Source of the DNA: GCA-003244245 sp050699875 | GTDB taxonomy: Bacteria > Actinomycetota > Actinomycetes > Mycobacteriales > Pseudonocardiaceae | NCBI GenBank assembly: GCA_050699875.1 | Contig: JBOHFX010000153.1 | Span: forward strand, 24,563-88,562 | Length of the DNA: 64,000 nt | Direction: 5' to 3' | Shown: piece after piece, positions 36,297 through 45,810 of the stretch | Layout of the letters: each line of letters begins with the position of its first letter | How positions within the stretch are numbered: the first letter of the stretch is position 1 | Notes under the pieces: model-generated | What the model was told of the DNA's origin: nothing | Database searches by the model: none | What the model saw: only the letters and a program-made list of their open reading frames with translations | Program-made: the position numbers and the translations under genes

Positions 36297-37793
36297 TTAC
36301 CGGACCCGGGACATACCGGATCGGTGAACCAGTGCGTGCCGCGGCACGACGGACGCTTGCGCCCGGGCAGCCGGCGGGTCGGCCATCACCACCGTGACGA
36401 ACGCCGCCAGCGACCCCAGCGCCGCCACTACCGTGGCCCACCCGTCAAAGCCAGGACCTACCAACGAGTTCGGGATGTAGAGCAGGGTGTTCGGTACCCC
36501 GTAGATGGTGGGCGTGAGCACGAAGAACCCGATCCGCAAAGCCGTCCCGACGGTGATGGCCGCCACGGCGGCCGCAGTACTCGCGCGGCTCCAGTAATGG
36601 CCGAAGATGAACGGGAAGGCCAGCGCGGCGAGCATCACGTCGAAGGCCAACGTGAGCAGGATCCCGGTCTGGGGCACCCGAAGCGCGAAGAACACGGCAA
36701 CAGCCACCACCGGGATCAGCGTGATCCGGGTGGCTCGCAGGAGAGTGTCCCTACCGTGCGCGTCTGTCTGCGATTGCACGCCGATGACGTTGCGCGCTGC
36801 GACCGCCGAGGTGCCCAGGATGGCGCCGTTGGCAGTGGAGCAGGAGGCCGCCACGATCCCGGATAGCACCAGGATTGTCAGCCCGACCGGCGCGTACCCG
36901 GCGAGCAAGGTGAACAGCACCGGCCCGGACCCTGGATCGTGACCGAGGATGGCCCCGCTGGACAGCGCCACCAAGGAGAACGGGATACCCACCGCCAGGA
37001 CACCGAACGCACCGACGAAACAGGCCCGCTGCGCAATCTCCGGTGAACGAGCCGCGAAGATCCGCTGCATGAAGTCGATCGCGACGATATCGCCGATGCC
37101 CAACGCGAGCAGGGTGGCCCAGTTCAACATCGCACCCTGGTCGCCACTGGTGAGTTGCCCGAGATCGAAGGGCCCCATGCCGTCTGGGATGGTGATGCCG
37201 AAGGTCAGCGCCACCCACGCCAACAGTGCCACGGTGGCCACCACGGTGATGACCATCTGGGCCAACGCGGTGTAGGCGTCGCTGTACATGCCGCCGGTGG
37301 CGGTATACAGGAGCACCACCCCGACGATCAGTAGGACGCCCACCACGTAGCTGGTGCCCAGGAAGCGTTCGAACAGGAATCCCCCCGCGACAAGGTTGCC
37401 GGCCAGCAGGATGCAGAAGCTGAAGATCATCATGATGGAGGCGGCCAATTCCACCTCGCGGCCGTAGCGACGACGGTAGAAGTCTCCGATGGTAAGCAGC
37501 TTCATGCTGTTCATCCGCTTGGCGAAGAACAGCCCGATGAGCACTAGGCAGATCGCCAACCCGATCGGCAGGCTCGCGCCGGCCCAGAACCCACCGGCAG
37601 CGGTGAGATCGGTGTTGCCGAGGGTGGCGTTGGTGTCCACCGCCTGGCCCATCAGACCCGCCGCAGTGAGCGGCAGCGCGAGCGTGCGACCCGCCACCAG
37701 GAAATTGGTACTGTCGCCGGCCACCTTGCGGGCGACCGAGAGGCCGATGAGGACCACGGCGAGCACGCTGAGACCTACGCCGAGAATTTGCAA
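36297..37793 (-). CDS. Sodium:solute symporter (SSS family)
   Basis: TTG 37793 after GGAGGAGCC gives 498 residues starting just before the first helix (LQILGVGLSVLAVVLIGLSV), the usual family length. The frame is open a further 90 codons upstream but that part is hydrophilic and unlike the family. About 13 membrane helices are visible, with FLVAGRTLALPLTAAGLMGQ in helix 2 region and FYRRRYGREVE in a cytoplasmic loop. Such proteins import solutes such as organic acids, sugars or amino acids with Na+. The specificity is not readable. No operon partner. Confidence 0.88.
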   Translation of the reverse strand: MQILGVGLSVLAVVLIGLSVARKVAGDSTNFLVAGRTLALPLTAAGLMGQAVDTNATLGNTDLTAAGGFWAGASLPIGLAICLVLIGLFFAKRMNSMKLLTIGDFYRRRYGREVELAASIMMIFSFCILLAGNLVAGGFLFERFLGTSYVVGVLLIVGVVLLYTATGGMYSDAYTALAQMVITVVATVALLAWVALTFGITIPDGMGPFDLGQLTSGDQGAMLNWATLLALGIGDIVAIDFMQRIFAARSPEIAQRACFVGAFGVLAVGIPFSLVALSSGAILGHDPGSGPVLFTLLAGYAPVGLTILVLSGIVAASCSTANGAILGTSAVAARNVIGVQSQTDAHGRDTLLRATRITLIPVVAVAVFFALRVPQTGILLTLAFDVMLAALAFPFIFGHYWSRASTAAAVAAITVGTALRIGFFVLTPTIYGVPNTLLYIPNSLVGPGFDGWATVVAALGSLAAFVTVVMADPPAARAQASVVPRHALVHRSGMSRVR

Positions 37794-38390
37794 GGCTCCT
37801 CCGAGATCGGTGTATGGGCCGTCAGCCGGCCGGCGGGCAAGGCTTGCGCATTCCTCAAGCCATTTCGCCGTCGTTAGCGTCGCTTCGGATTCGACGGCGT
37901 AGCGCGCGCTTCCGGTGGTAGCAATCCTCCAAATCGAGGCCTCCGCGTCCACGGCACCCGGTGGCCAATCAGCTGCCGCGGCTGGCCTCCGGGATGTCAT
38001 CCCATGGTGCAGCGTACTACCCATGAGTGCATTTTTGCTGCTTACAGCAACCGATTTTCTGGCCTTTATCACTCATTAGAGTGGTTGGCGGCGCTATCGA
38101 ACGCCACGTAGTTAACATTCTGTAATTGCGCAGTTCCAACTACGTCACTGGCGCGATACGGTTGAGGATCCCTTATAGGAGTGACGTCGGTGCATGTGAA
38201 TCGGGTTCACCAACCGGCCATTCGCCAGTAACCCCGCAGTTGTCTACCTGCTGAATATCAATCGCCGGCCCGGACCCAGGCGTCGATACAGCACGCCGCT
38301 GCCCGACACCCTGCAACGGCTTTAGTCGGGCACTCGCACTGCCCCATCACCCCGCCGGCAACACATCCGCAGCACGTTGTGCGGTGTCCA
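37794..38390. other. Upstream region of the symporter and downstream region of the DUF732 gene
   Basis: No supported gene. AT-rich runs at 38030-38180 probably contain the symporter promoter; a specific -35/-10 pair could not be chosen. Confidence 0.4.
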
Positions 38391-38858
38391 TCAGCCACAC
38401 ACGTGTTTGATCGCGACGTCCACAACGATGGCGGCCTGCTCCGGTCGCCACCGGCCGGGGAAAGCTGTCATCAACCGGTCTGCTTGCGCGGGCACGGTGG
38501 TGTCGCCTCGCCGGACGCACACGCTGTCTGCGACGAGCAGCAGCGTTGGGACGTCCACCGCAGGGACGCCCTGTCTTTCCAGCGCCTCGAGGTACGCCGC
38601 GGCGCGCGGATCGATCTCAGCAGCGGTGTTGCTGGAGGGATCGGCCACCGTCGTGTTGGCGGAGACAACCTGCGCCGGGGGAGCGGGCGCGATGGAAGGA
38701 CGTTGGGTGGGACCACCAAAGGACGCGACCCCGGCCACGGTAGCCAGCCCGACGACGATAAACGCCGCTACCACCCGCACGAGTACTACCGTTGGGGTTT
38801 CGCCTGGCTTGCGGTGCCGGCCAGAGCTAACTGTCCCTGGTGCTTCCACGGGGTACAC
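38391..38858 (-). CDS. Membrane-anchored DUF732 protein
   Basis: The protein has 155 residues from GTG 38858. One membrane helix (VVLVRVVAAFIVVGLATVAG) is followed by a Pro/Ser-rich linker and a C-terminal helical domain of about 75 residues. That domain has two cysteines (ADSVCVRRGD and AIKHVCG) positioned as in DUF732 (YLxxLxxxGV...C...C). DUF732 is common in mycobacteria and relatives as exported domains of unknown function. A disulphide between the two cysteines outside the cell is likely. Confidence 0.82.
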   Translation of the reverse strand: MYPVEAPGTVSSGRHRKPGETPTVVLVRVVAAFIVVGLATVAGVASFGGPTQRPSIAPAPPAQVVSANTTVADPSSNTAAEIDPRAAAYLEALERQGVPAVDVPTLLLVADSVCVRRGDTTVPAQADRLMTAFPGRWRPEQAAIVVDVAIKHVCG

Positions 38859-39430
38859 CGTAAGGCGGGAGTGGAACCAACCCTATGGCCCGGTATCCTT
38901 GTTCAGCGGCTATTTCCCTAGCCGTCAAGCTCGGTCCTGGGGTTGTTGCCCCCGGCGACACCCTCTTCTCCACCAAGCCGACGAGGTAAAACAGATCACC
39001 TATAGCTGCCCACCATCTCGACGAGGGCGAGCAGTACACGGCGGCCAGGACTCGACGACAACAAGGCGGTCCGCGACCGGACAGTCCCTGGGCTGACTCG
39101 ACTCTTCCCCCATCCACGGCGTCGACGCCGGGCCGCTGGTGCTCGGTCCCCGGTCCGCACACCGGAGCCTGAACCCGTCATCGGTGAACGCAACCAGACC
39201 TTGCGGTCAGTATCCAGGTGACCTGCCGACTGGAGAAGACACGCTGGTGTTAAGGCCGTGTTTTGGTAACGTCAACGGTAGCCGCCACGATGTCAAAGCA
39301 TGCTCAGCAGCCTCACAGAGAGTAGCGCGGCAGTCACCGTTTCGCCTGCCGGCGATGGGTGTTCCGCTCTATTGCCCGATCTGCGGGGCTGTCGGCTAAA
39401 CGTGGCGTCTAGACGGGGCCCGACTTTACT
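38859..39430. other. No supported gene
   Basis: Forward and reverse frames here overlap or shadow the DUF732 gene or lack starts. The region probably holds the promoter of the envelope cluster beginning at 39431. Confidence 0.4.
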
Positions 39431-40600
39431 GTGGCGGCTCTACGAGGAACCCTGCCCTTTCCGGACGATTGGACCCTCGAAACCGATGCATCGAGAGAGA
39501 CTGGCCACATCGTGATCCTGCAAGACTACCGCGTGTCCATCGAGGCAGAGGGTATAGATGCCCGTCTGGCCTGGGAGGATTTGGTCGGGCAAGACGAGAG
39601 CATCGCGCTGTCGAAGACACCACAATGGGTTGACTGCATATGCAGTGCCGATCACTTCTCGGACGCCACGTTGCTGTTTCGAGGAGAAGATGGACGTCGA
39701 CTGATCTTGCCTCGGCTGCGGAGCCCAATCTTGCCGGGACTATTCGCATCACCTCCGCGTCACTGGAACCTGGGCGCTGATGCGAGCGGCTTCCTCAGCG
39801 AAGGAGGGCCGCCTTCGCCTAGGGAGACCACTGCGCTGATCCAGGAAATCCGACGTCATCCCGGCTTGCGCACCCGCATCGTGGTAGGCAAGGACGATGC
39901 CCGAGCATGGGCATCAGCGGCTCCGAGCACGGTCTATTCCACCGCGCGGACCGCGCAGGTACTCGATCTCCGCGGCGGTTTTTCCGAAGTGTGGTCGAAG
40001 CGGTTCACGAGCAAGGTGCGATCCAATTCCAGAAAAGCAGACCGGCGGGGCGTCATCGTGGAATCGGACAGCACCGGTCGACTGATTCCTGTCTTCGACA
40101 AACTGTACCGGAACTCCGTCGACAGATGGGCTCAGGAGCGAGGTTACCCGTTAACGTTGATGCGCTGGCTCGCGCAGCGTCAACACCCGCAGAAAAAGTT
40201 CGCAACAGTAGCGCGCACGTTGGGCGAGCGTTGCGCCGTCTGGATAGCCTGGCGGCAGGGCGAGCCTATCGCTGGCATCATCAATCTGACGAGGGGTCCG
40301 CGAGTCACGTACTGGCGGGGCGCGATGGACAAAGAACGTTCCCGTGGCACCGGAGCGAACGAACTTCTCCATCGTTGCGCGATCGAGGCCGCATGCGCCG
40401 GTGCGCGGCAGCGCTATGATTTCGGCCTATCCCAAACTGCCGATCTCAAGAGATTCAAGGGTACTTTTGGCGCAGGGGAAGTCCCCGTGCACACTTACTA
40501 TTTCGAGAGGTTTCCAATGGCCGCTGCCGAAGCCAAGTGTTACGACGCAGCCAAGCAGACCATCCGATCTGTGATGCGGCTTGCGCGCCCTCGCAGGTAA
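39431..40600 (+). CDS. FemAB/GNAT-type acyltransferase, copy 1 (envelope polymer cluster)
   Basis: The frame runs from GTG 39431; GTG 39512 (just before ILQDYRVS) matches the start of the paralogue better. The protein has two GNAT-like halves. The second half carries the Acetyltransf_6/FemAB core: FTSKVRSNSRKADRRGVIVE, LYRNSVDRWAQERGYP, CAVWIAWRQGEPIAGIINLT and GTGANELLHRCAIEAAC, then YDFGLSQTADLKRFKGTFG. The family transfers amino-acyl or acyl groups to cell-wall precursors or polysaccharides. It is about 70 percent identical by eye to the product at 43715 and belongs to the same cluster. Confidence 0.85.
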   Translation: MAALRGTLPFPDDWTLETDASRETGHIVILQDYRVSIEAEGIDARLAWEDLVGQDESIALSKTPQWVDCICSADHFSDATLLFRGEDGRRLILPRLRSPILPGLFASPPRHWNLGADASGFLSEGGPPSPRETTALIQEIRRHPGLRTRIVVGKDDARAWASAAPSTVYSTARTAQVLDLRGGFSEVWSKRFTSKVRSNSRKADRRGVIVESDSTGRLIPVFDKLYRNSVDRWAQERGYPLTLMRWLAQRQHPQKKFATVARTLGERCAVWIAWRQGEPIAGIINLTRGPRVTYWRGAMDKERSRGTGANELLHRCAIEAACAGARQRYDFGLSQTADLKRFKGTFGAGEVPVHTYYFERFPMAAAEAKCYDAAKQTIRSVMRLARPRR

Positions 40601-40633
40601 GCCGGCTCAACAATTCCCTATTCGGGAGGTCAC

Positions 40634-40900
40634 ATGACGACCAGAACCCAAAGAAGCGTTCTGTTGCCACGACGGTTGACCGCCCACCACGAGGGAAGCG
40701 CCCATAGACCGGCAGCCCGATCCGCCGGCAGCGCACCGGGGGCCACCGCACCCACGGGGCATGACCACCACTCGACACCGCCCACCGTGAAATGGTCCTC
40801 AAGTCAAGCACTACCGCGTGTCCGTCGCTACCTCCTTGAACACAGTCATCAGCGGGCGCACAGTGGGCTAGTCGCCGAGGTGCGGGAGGCGCCAGCATGA
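40634..40900 (+). CDS. Small basic protein between transferase and lipoprotein genes (88 aa)
   Basis: ATG 40634 follows GGGAGGTCAC, a good site. The stop overlaps the next start (ATGA at 40897), implying translational coupling. Sequence is hydrophilic, Arg/His/Ala-rich and probably disordered (TAHHEGSAHRPAARSAGSAP, RRYLLEHSHQRAHSGLVAEV). No family was recognised. Codon pattern supports translation only weakly, so the operon context is the main argument. Confidence 0.5.
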   Translation: MTTRTQRSVLLPRRLTAHHEGSAHRPAARSAGSAPGATAPTGHDHHSTPPTVKWSSSQALPRVRRYLLEHSHQRAHSGLVAEVREAPA

Positions 40901-42018
40901 CCCGACATCAGTGGTTAACCGCTAATGCAGGGCGACATAAGCGCGGAATCGGGGTCCGCTGGCTGTGCGCCATGATGATCGGAATGACGCTGATCATCAG
41001 CGGCTGTACGGCCGCGCCTGGCCCCTCGCTGCCCGGCGGTCCGCCTTCCTCCGACCAGGACGGTCCACTCCCGGCGGAGTGCGCCAACCCTGTCACCGAA
41101 CCCGACCAGGCGGGCGCGGACCTGCAGCGAGTCCAGCCCGGCAGCATCGTGTGCTTGAGTGGCAACGGTCTGGCCGACGCCGAACTGGAGGTGACAACCT
41201 CCGGGACGCCTCAGCAGCCGATCATGATCGTCGCCGACAGCGCGACTATGCGCAGCCTGAACGTCAAGGCCGACTACGTCGTCATCCGGGGTCTGACGTT
41301 GCGAGACGGGGAGGGTTTGACGATGACCGGGCGTGGGCTCGTCGCCCGCAGTAATGTGATTTACAACGCCACGGCGGACGGCCTGGAATGCCAGGACTGC
41401 ACGGACACGATCATTGACTCGAACACGGTGGAGCGTGCTGACGGGACCGGTATCTGGATCGCCGGGGAGCGGATCACCGTCCGGAACAACACGGTGAGCG
41501 ACTCGGTGCTGCGCACTCAGGGCGACGCCGACGGCATCCGCTTCTTCGGAAGTGGTCACCGGTTGACCGGAAACACGATCAAGGACATCAAGGCGGCAGG
41601 CTACCCGCGCGGCGGTCCGCACACCGACTGTTTCCAAACCTATGACACCCGAGATGCCCCGCCCACCTACGACGTCGTCATCGCCGACAACCTCTGCACC
41701 AACGTCGACGTCCAAGCCTTGATCGCCACCACCGACGACCGCCGTGGCGGTGGTACGCCGGCGGGACAGACCGCGATCATCTTCGAGCGCAACACCGTCT
41801 CGGTCAACGGCTCTCAAGCCGTCTTGTTACGGAACTTTCCCGACGTCATCGTGCGGGACAACCACTTCTCCGGTGCGGGCCAACGCGCCGTAATGCTCAC
41901 TGAGGGTTCCACGGACTGCACGGTGATCGACAACACGGTGGCCGGTAACCTGCGTCCGTTCGAGATCGACCGGCAGTCCGAGCGTGGATTTCAGGAATCC
42001 GGCAACATCTCGCGCTGA
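40897..42018 (+). CDS. Secreted right-handed beta-helix lipoprotein
   Basis: The protein has 373 residues. The signal peptide ends in a lipobox with Cys37 (LIISGC), so the mature protein is lipid-anchored outside the membrane. From about residue 130 onward repeated strands and turns (SNVIYNATADGLECQDCTDT, IDSNTVERADGTGIWIAG, VRNNTVSDSVL, FERNTVSVNGSQAVLLRNF) form a parallel beta-helix of the NosD/pectate-lyase type. Such proteins bind or cleave polysaccharides. Placed between transferase and flippase genes, it probably acts on the exported polymer. Confidence 0.88.
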   Translation: MTRHQWLTANAGRHKRGIGVRWLCAMMIGMTLIISGCTAAPGPSLPGGPPSSDQDGPLPAECANPVTEPDQAGADLQRVQPGSIVCLSGNGLADAELEVTTSGTPQQPIMIVADSATMRSLNVKADYVVIRGLTLRDGEGLTMTGRGLVARSNVIYNATADGLECQDCTDTIIDSNTVERADGTGIWIAGERITVRNNTVSDSVLRTQGDADGIRFFGSGHRLTGNTIKDIKAAGYPRGGPHTDCFQTYDTRDAPPTYDVVIADNLCTNVDVQALIATTDDRRGGGTPAGQTAIIFERNTVSVNGSQAVLLRNFPDVIVRDNHFSGAGQRAVMLTEGSTDCTVIDNTVAGNLRPFEIDRQSERGFQESGNISR

Positions 42019-42119
42019 TCCTCCGAGGTGCTCCTGCCGGCGCACCGCCCGGGACGCCTGGCCCACCCCGGCCGACCCGTACTCGAGCGCCCGATCACCG
42101 TTTCGGATTGGTGGGTTGG

Positions 42120-43718
42120 ATGACAGCGCTTGAGGGTGAAACGCCCACCACCACAGCGCGGAACTCGGCCGTCGTTGCCGGCTGGACGCTGGTCAGCAGG
42201 GCCACCGGGTTGCTCCGGCTGGTCGTGATCGGCGCTGTGCTGGGGCCCACCTATTTCGCCAACTGCTTCCAGGCCGGCTACGTCGTGCCGAGCATCGTGT
42301 TCACGTTGATCGCCGGGCCGGTACTGGCGATGGTCCTGGTGCCTGGAGTGGTCCACGCCATCGGCGACGGGGGTCTGCCCCGGGCCCGGGAGGTACTCGG
42401 CCGGGTGGCCGGGTGGCTGCTCGCCGTCTCGTGCGCGGTCGTCGCGTTGCTGATGATTGCCGCCCCGGTGGTGGCCTGGACGCTGAGCCTCGGGATCTCC
42501 GATCCGGCGCAACGGGCTCGAGGCCTGTGGCTGACCACGTTGCTGATCCTGCTGGTCGCACCGCAGGTTCTGCTGAACTGCCTGGCGAATCTCGGCATGG
42601 CCGCCCAACGGGCGCGTGGGCGTTTCGGGCTCGCGTCGGCCGCACCGGCCGTGGAGAACGTCGTCTTGATCCTGACAGTGGTGCTGGCCGGCTGGTATTA
42701 CGGGACGGGCCTCGAAATCGATCAGGTGCCGCTCGATCTGGTGATCGTGCTAGGGGTGGGCAGCACGTCGGCCGTTGCGCTGCACGCGGCATTGCAGCTG
42801 TTCGGTGCGGCGCGGGTGGGCCTGTTGACTCGCCCGTCGATGCGCTGGCGGGCCGACCCCGAGGCGGTCGCGGTGACCCAAAGGTTGGCGCGCTCGGTCG
42901 GCGTGGCGGCCTGCCCGGCCGCGGCGATGTATGTGCTACTCGCCCTGGCCGGTGCGGTGCCCGGTGGCGTATTCGTCGTGCAGCTGTCCTACGCCGTGTT
43001 GTTCTCCCTGTCCTATCTCAGTGCCCGCGCGGTGTCGATGGCCGCGCTACCCGGCTTGGCGCATGCTGCCCATCGCGAGGACCCGGTCACCTTCGGCTCG
43101 GCATGGCGCCAAGGGTTGTCCTACGCGGTGATCGCCAGCCTGCCACTGCTGGTACTACTCGCGGTGCTGTCCGGACCCACCGCAACCATTCTCGCCTTCG
43201 GTGAGCTGCGCCATGCGGCCCTGATCGGCCCACTCGCCACCTGCCTGGCGGTGGTGGCGGTGGCCCAGTTGGTCGGCGGGGTGTTCGACCTCGGTTCCCA
43301 GGCGCTGTACGCGCGGCTGGACGACCGCAGCCCGCGGCGGGCCAGTGTGGTGGCTCTCGGGGTGACACTGCTGGTCGCCGCCGCGACCCTGTTGGCGCCG
43401 GCCGACGGGTCACGCCTCGTCTGGTTGGTAGTCGCCATCCTGGCCGGTGAGCTCGCCGCCGCCGGGATGGTGCTGACCCGGCTGCGCCGGACGATCCGGC
43501 CCGAGCGGTTCATCGAACGCCGAACCCTTGCCGGTGCGCTCGTGGCCACGGTCGCGATGGTGCCGGTGACGGCCGCGGTGTGGTGGATCCAAGACGTCTA
43601 CAGCGGCGGCCAGCTCAGCGACCTCGCTGTTCTCACCCTCGGCAGCCTCGTAGCACTCGCGGTCTATGCGGTGGTGCTACGAGCCACCATGGCGCGATCG
43701 ACCAGTGCGGCATCATGA
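42120..43718 (+). CDS. MurJ/MviN-like lipid flippase
   Basis: ATG 42120 (MTALEGETPTTTARNSAVVA) begins a 532-residue protein with about 14 hydrophobic helices. The first helix region, GWTLVSRATGLLRLVVIGAV followed by LGPTYFANCFQAGYVVPSIV, is the MurJ signature (SRxxGxxRxxxxAxxxG). The family exports lipid-linked cell-wall or polysaccharide precursors. It shares the operon with two FemAB-type enzymes. Its stop overlaps the next start (ATGA). Because a housekeeping MurJ is normally encoded elsewhere, this copy is probably dedicated to the local polymer. Confidence 0.88.
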   Translation: MTALEGETPTTTARNSAVVAGWTLVSRATGLLRLVVIGAVLGPTYFANCFQAGYVVPSIVFTLIAGPVLAMVLVPGVVHAIGDGGLPRAREVLGRVAGWLLAVSCAVVALLMIAAPVVAWTLSLGISDPAQRARGLWLTTLLILLVAPQVLLNCLANLGMAAQRARGRFGLASAAPAVENVVLILTVVLAGWYYGTGLEIDQVPLDLVIVLGVGSTSAVALHAALQLFGAARVGLLTRPSMRWRADPEAVAVTQRLARSVGVAACPAAAMYVLLALAGAVPGGVFVVQLSYAVLFSLSYLSARAVSMAALPGLAHAAHREDPVTFGSAWRQGLSYAVIASLPLLVLLAVLSGPTATILAFGELRHAALIGPLATCLAVVAVAQLVGGVFDLGSQALYARLDDRSPRRASVVALGVTLLVAAATLLAPADGSRLVWLVVAILAGELAAAGMVLTRLRRTIRPERFIERRTLAGALVATVAMVPVTAAVWWIQDVYSGGQLSDLAVLTLGSLVALAVYAVVLRATMARSTSAAS

Positions 43719-44842
43719 CAGTATCGAGAGGGGTCGACCCCGTGGTGCTTTCTCACACTTATCGCCTGTCCGTTGAAGCGGAAGGTGTAAACGCCCGTCC
43801 CGCTTGGGAAGACCTGGTCGCCCATGACGAGGGAATCGCACTCTCGAAGACGCCCGAGTGGATTGACTGCATATGCAGTTTCGGTGGCTTCTCAGATGCG
43901 ACTTTGCTGTTTCGCGGAGAAGATGGACGACAACTGATCCTGCCCCGCCTGCGAAAAACCGGGACCCCGAAGTTGCTGGGAATATTTGAATCACCGCCGC
44001 AGGGCTGGGGTCTCGGTGCTGATGCAAGTGGCTTCCTCAGCGAAGGAGGTCCAGCATCACCTGTACAGACCCGGGCACTGATCGAGCAGACCCGACGCCA
44101 TCCCGGGCTGCGCACCCGCGTCATGGTGGGTGGGGACGACGCCGCGATATGGGCGTCGGTGGCTCCGGCCACGACATACTCCACCACCCGGACTGCACAG
44201 GTGCTCGATCTCCGCGGTGGTTTTTCCACGGTGTGGTCGGAACGGTTCACGAGTAAGGTGAGATCCAATGCCCGGAAAGCAGAGCGGCGGGGCGTAGCCG
44301 TCGAGTCGGACAATACTGGTCGGCTCGTTCCTGTCTTCGACGTGCTGTATCGGAGCTCCGTGGACAGATGGGCTCAGGAGCGGGGTCATCCGTCATCTTT
44401 GATGCGCTGGCGCGCGCAGCGCATCGAGCCGCAGAGCAAATTTGCCACAGTGGCACGGAGGATGGGCGAGCGTTGCACCGTGTGGATAGCGTGGCGGGGA
44501 GGCGAGCCGCTCGCCGGCATTTTCGTCCTCACGAGAGGTCCGCGGGTTACCTACTGGCGCGGCGCGATGGACAAGGAACGGGCTCGCGGCACCGGCGCGA
44601 ACGAACTCCTCCACCGTTACGCGATCGAGTCCGCATGCGCCGATGAACGGCAGAGCTACGACTTCGGCCTTTACCAGACTGAGGAGCTGAAGCGATTCAA
44701 GAGTACTTTTGGAGCGCAGGAAGTTCCCGTGCACGCCTACTTTTTCGAGAGATTTCCCACGGCCGCTGCCGAAGCGAAGTGTTACAACGCCGCCAAGCAC
44801 GCTGTGCGAGCTGTAGCGCGGCTCGCACGCACCGGTAGGTGA
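43715..44842 (+). CDS. FemAB/GNAT-type acyltransferase, copy 2
   Basis: ATG 43715 overlaps the flippase stop by four bases and gives 375 residues. It aligns throughout with the product of 39431-40600: AWEDLV, IALSKTP, LLFRGEDGR, LGADASGFLSEGGP, VLDLRGGFS, RFTSKVRSN and YWRGAMDKER are shared. The GNAT-like C-terminal half (GTGANELLHRYAIESACADE, YDFGLYQTEELKRFKS) is intact. The duplicated gene pair flanking the lipoprotein and flippase suggests two related donor or acceptor specificities. Confidence 0.88.
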   Translation: MTVSRGVDPVVLSHTYRLSVEAEGVNARPAWEDLVAHDEGIALSKTPEWIDCICSFGGFSDATLLFRGEDGRQLILPRLRKTGTPKLLGIFESPPQGWGLGADASGFLSEGGPASPVQTRALIEQTRRHPGLRTRVMVGGDDAAIWASVAPATTYSTTRTAQVLDLRGGFSTVWSERFTSKVRSNARKAERRGVAVESDNTGRLVPVFDVLYRSSVDRWAQERGHPSSLMRWRAQRIEPQSKFATVARRMGERCTVWIAWRGGEPLAGIFVLTRGPRVTYWRGAMDKERARGTGANELLHRYAIESACADERQSYDFGLYQTEELKRFKSTFGAQEVPVHAYFFERFPTAAAEAKCYNAAKHAVRAVARLARTGR

Positions 44843-44873
44843 ACCAGTTCGATCCGGTGTACCGGGTATCGCG

Positions 44874-45344
44874 TCAGCCGGCAGGGCACAGGCCGGGCCC
44901 GGGAACGATCTCGACCTCTCCGGCGACGACCGGTTGCCGGCACCGCTGGCAGATCTGACCGGCCCGCAGATTTCCACCGCACCCCACGTGTTGCGCGACC
45001 CGAGGCGGACCCACCGGCCCTGCCAGGTGCTCGTCGCCCCACTGCATCAAAGCGAGCACCGGGATGAACAGCTGCTGGCCCATCGTAGTGAGCCGGTACT
45101 CGAAGCGGTCGGGGCGCTGCTGGTAGCGCACCCGCTCCAACACCCCGGCGGAGACCAGCCGGCCGAGTCGGTCGGCCAGCACGTTGCGGGCGATGCCGAG
45201 GCTGTCCTGGAACTCCTCGAAACGGCGCAACCCGAGCAGGGCGTCGCGAACGATCAACAAGCTCCAGCGTTCGCCCACCACCTCCAGGGCGCGGGCAATC
45301 GAACATACCTGGTCGTCGTAGGTCCGTCGCAGCACGTTGATCAC
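44874..45344 (-). CDS. HxlR-family winged-helix regulator
   Basis: The 156-residue protein starts MINVLRRTYDDQVCSIARAL. The HxlR domain (residues 10-105) has CSIARALEVVGERWSLLIVR, LGIARNVLADRLGRLVSAGV and RYQQRPDRFEYRLTTMG. The C-terminal tail carries a zinc-ribbon-like CGGNLRAGQICQRC. HxlR proteins respond to quinones, aldehydes or other electrophiles, and usually control a divergent gene. Cys14 is in the position of redox-active cysteines in the family. Two perfect palindromes lie between it and the divergent membrane gene. Confidence 0.92.
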   Translation of the reverse strand: MINVLRRTYDDQVCSIARALEVVGERWSLLIVRDALLGLRRFEEFQDSLGIARNVLADRLGRLVSAGVLERVRYQQRPDRFEYRLTTMGQQLFIPVLALMQWGDEHLAGPVGPPRVAQHVGCGGNLRAGQICQRCRQPVVAGEVEIVPGPGLCPAG

Positions 45345-45364
45345 CTCCGCGGTCAGTCTACCAC

Positions 45365-45420
45365 GTTAGTTGCTTCACCGAACTAACCACTGAGATGGTC
45401 AGTTTCATTAAACAACTGAC
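45365..45420. promoter_or_regulatory. Pair of HxlR operators
   Basis: GTTAGTT-N9-AACTAAC (45365-45387) and GTCAGTT-N9-AACTGAC (45398-45420) are two perfect inverted repeats with the same arm length and spacer. Their centres are 33 bp apart, about three helical turns, in the intergenic space between the divergent genes at 44874 and 45490. This is the pattern expected for two HxlR dimers on one face of the DNA. Confidence 0.78.
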
Positions 45421-45489
45421 GATGGGCAGCTGCTCGGCCGCACTCGCCTGGGTGCCACAGATGCTCCATCCTCTCGGAAGGACACTGTG

Positions 45490-45810
45490 ATGATCGACCT
45501 CCCCACCTACGTCTGGATCGCCAATCTGGCCGCCTTGGTCGGCTTCGGGGCAACCCTGTACGCAGTGCTCCACGTCGGTGCCCGCGCAGCCGGAGCCTCG
45601 CGACGCGACGCCACCACCCTGGCCGTTGTGGGCGGTGGGGTGCTGGCTGCCTGGGTAGCGGTTACCAGCTCGCTGGCCGCTGCGGGCGTCTACCGGCAGG
45701 ACCCCGACGAGCCGATCGTATGGCTCGGCGTCGCCCTCGCCGTGTCGCTGCGCCGACTTTCCGTGAGCGACCGCGCCCGGCAGGAGAATTCGCAGTTGGC
45801 GTCAGCCTGA
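45490..45810 (+). pseudogene. Membrane protein, probably truncated target of HxlR
   Basis: ATG 45490 begins MIDLPTYVWIANLAALVGFG, then helices ATLYAVLHVGARAAGAS and LAVVGGGVLAAWVAVTSSLA. After PDEPIVWLGVALAV the sequence turns hydrophilic (RRLSVSDRARQENSQLASA) and stops at 106 residues. Relatives of this type appear to be longer multi-helix proteins, so a frameshift or deletion near 45745 is likely. It may still be expressed as a two- to three-helix protein. Confidence 0.6.

Noticed and set aside
37794..38072. N-terminal extension of the symporter
   Set aside because: The frame stays open, but the sequence is hydrophilic and unlike the family, and a TTG with GGAGGAG lies exactly before the first helix.
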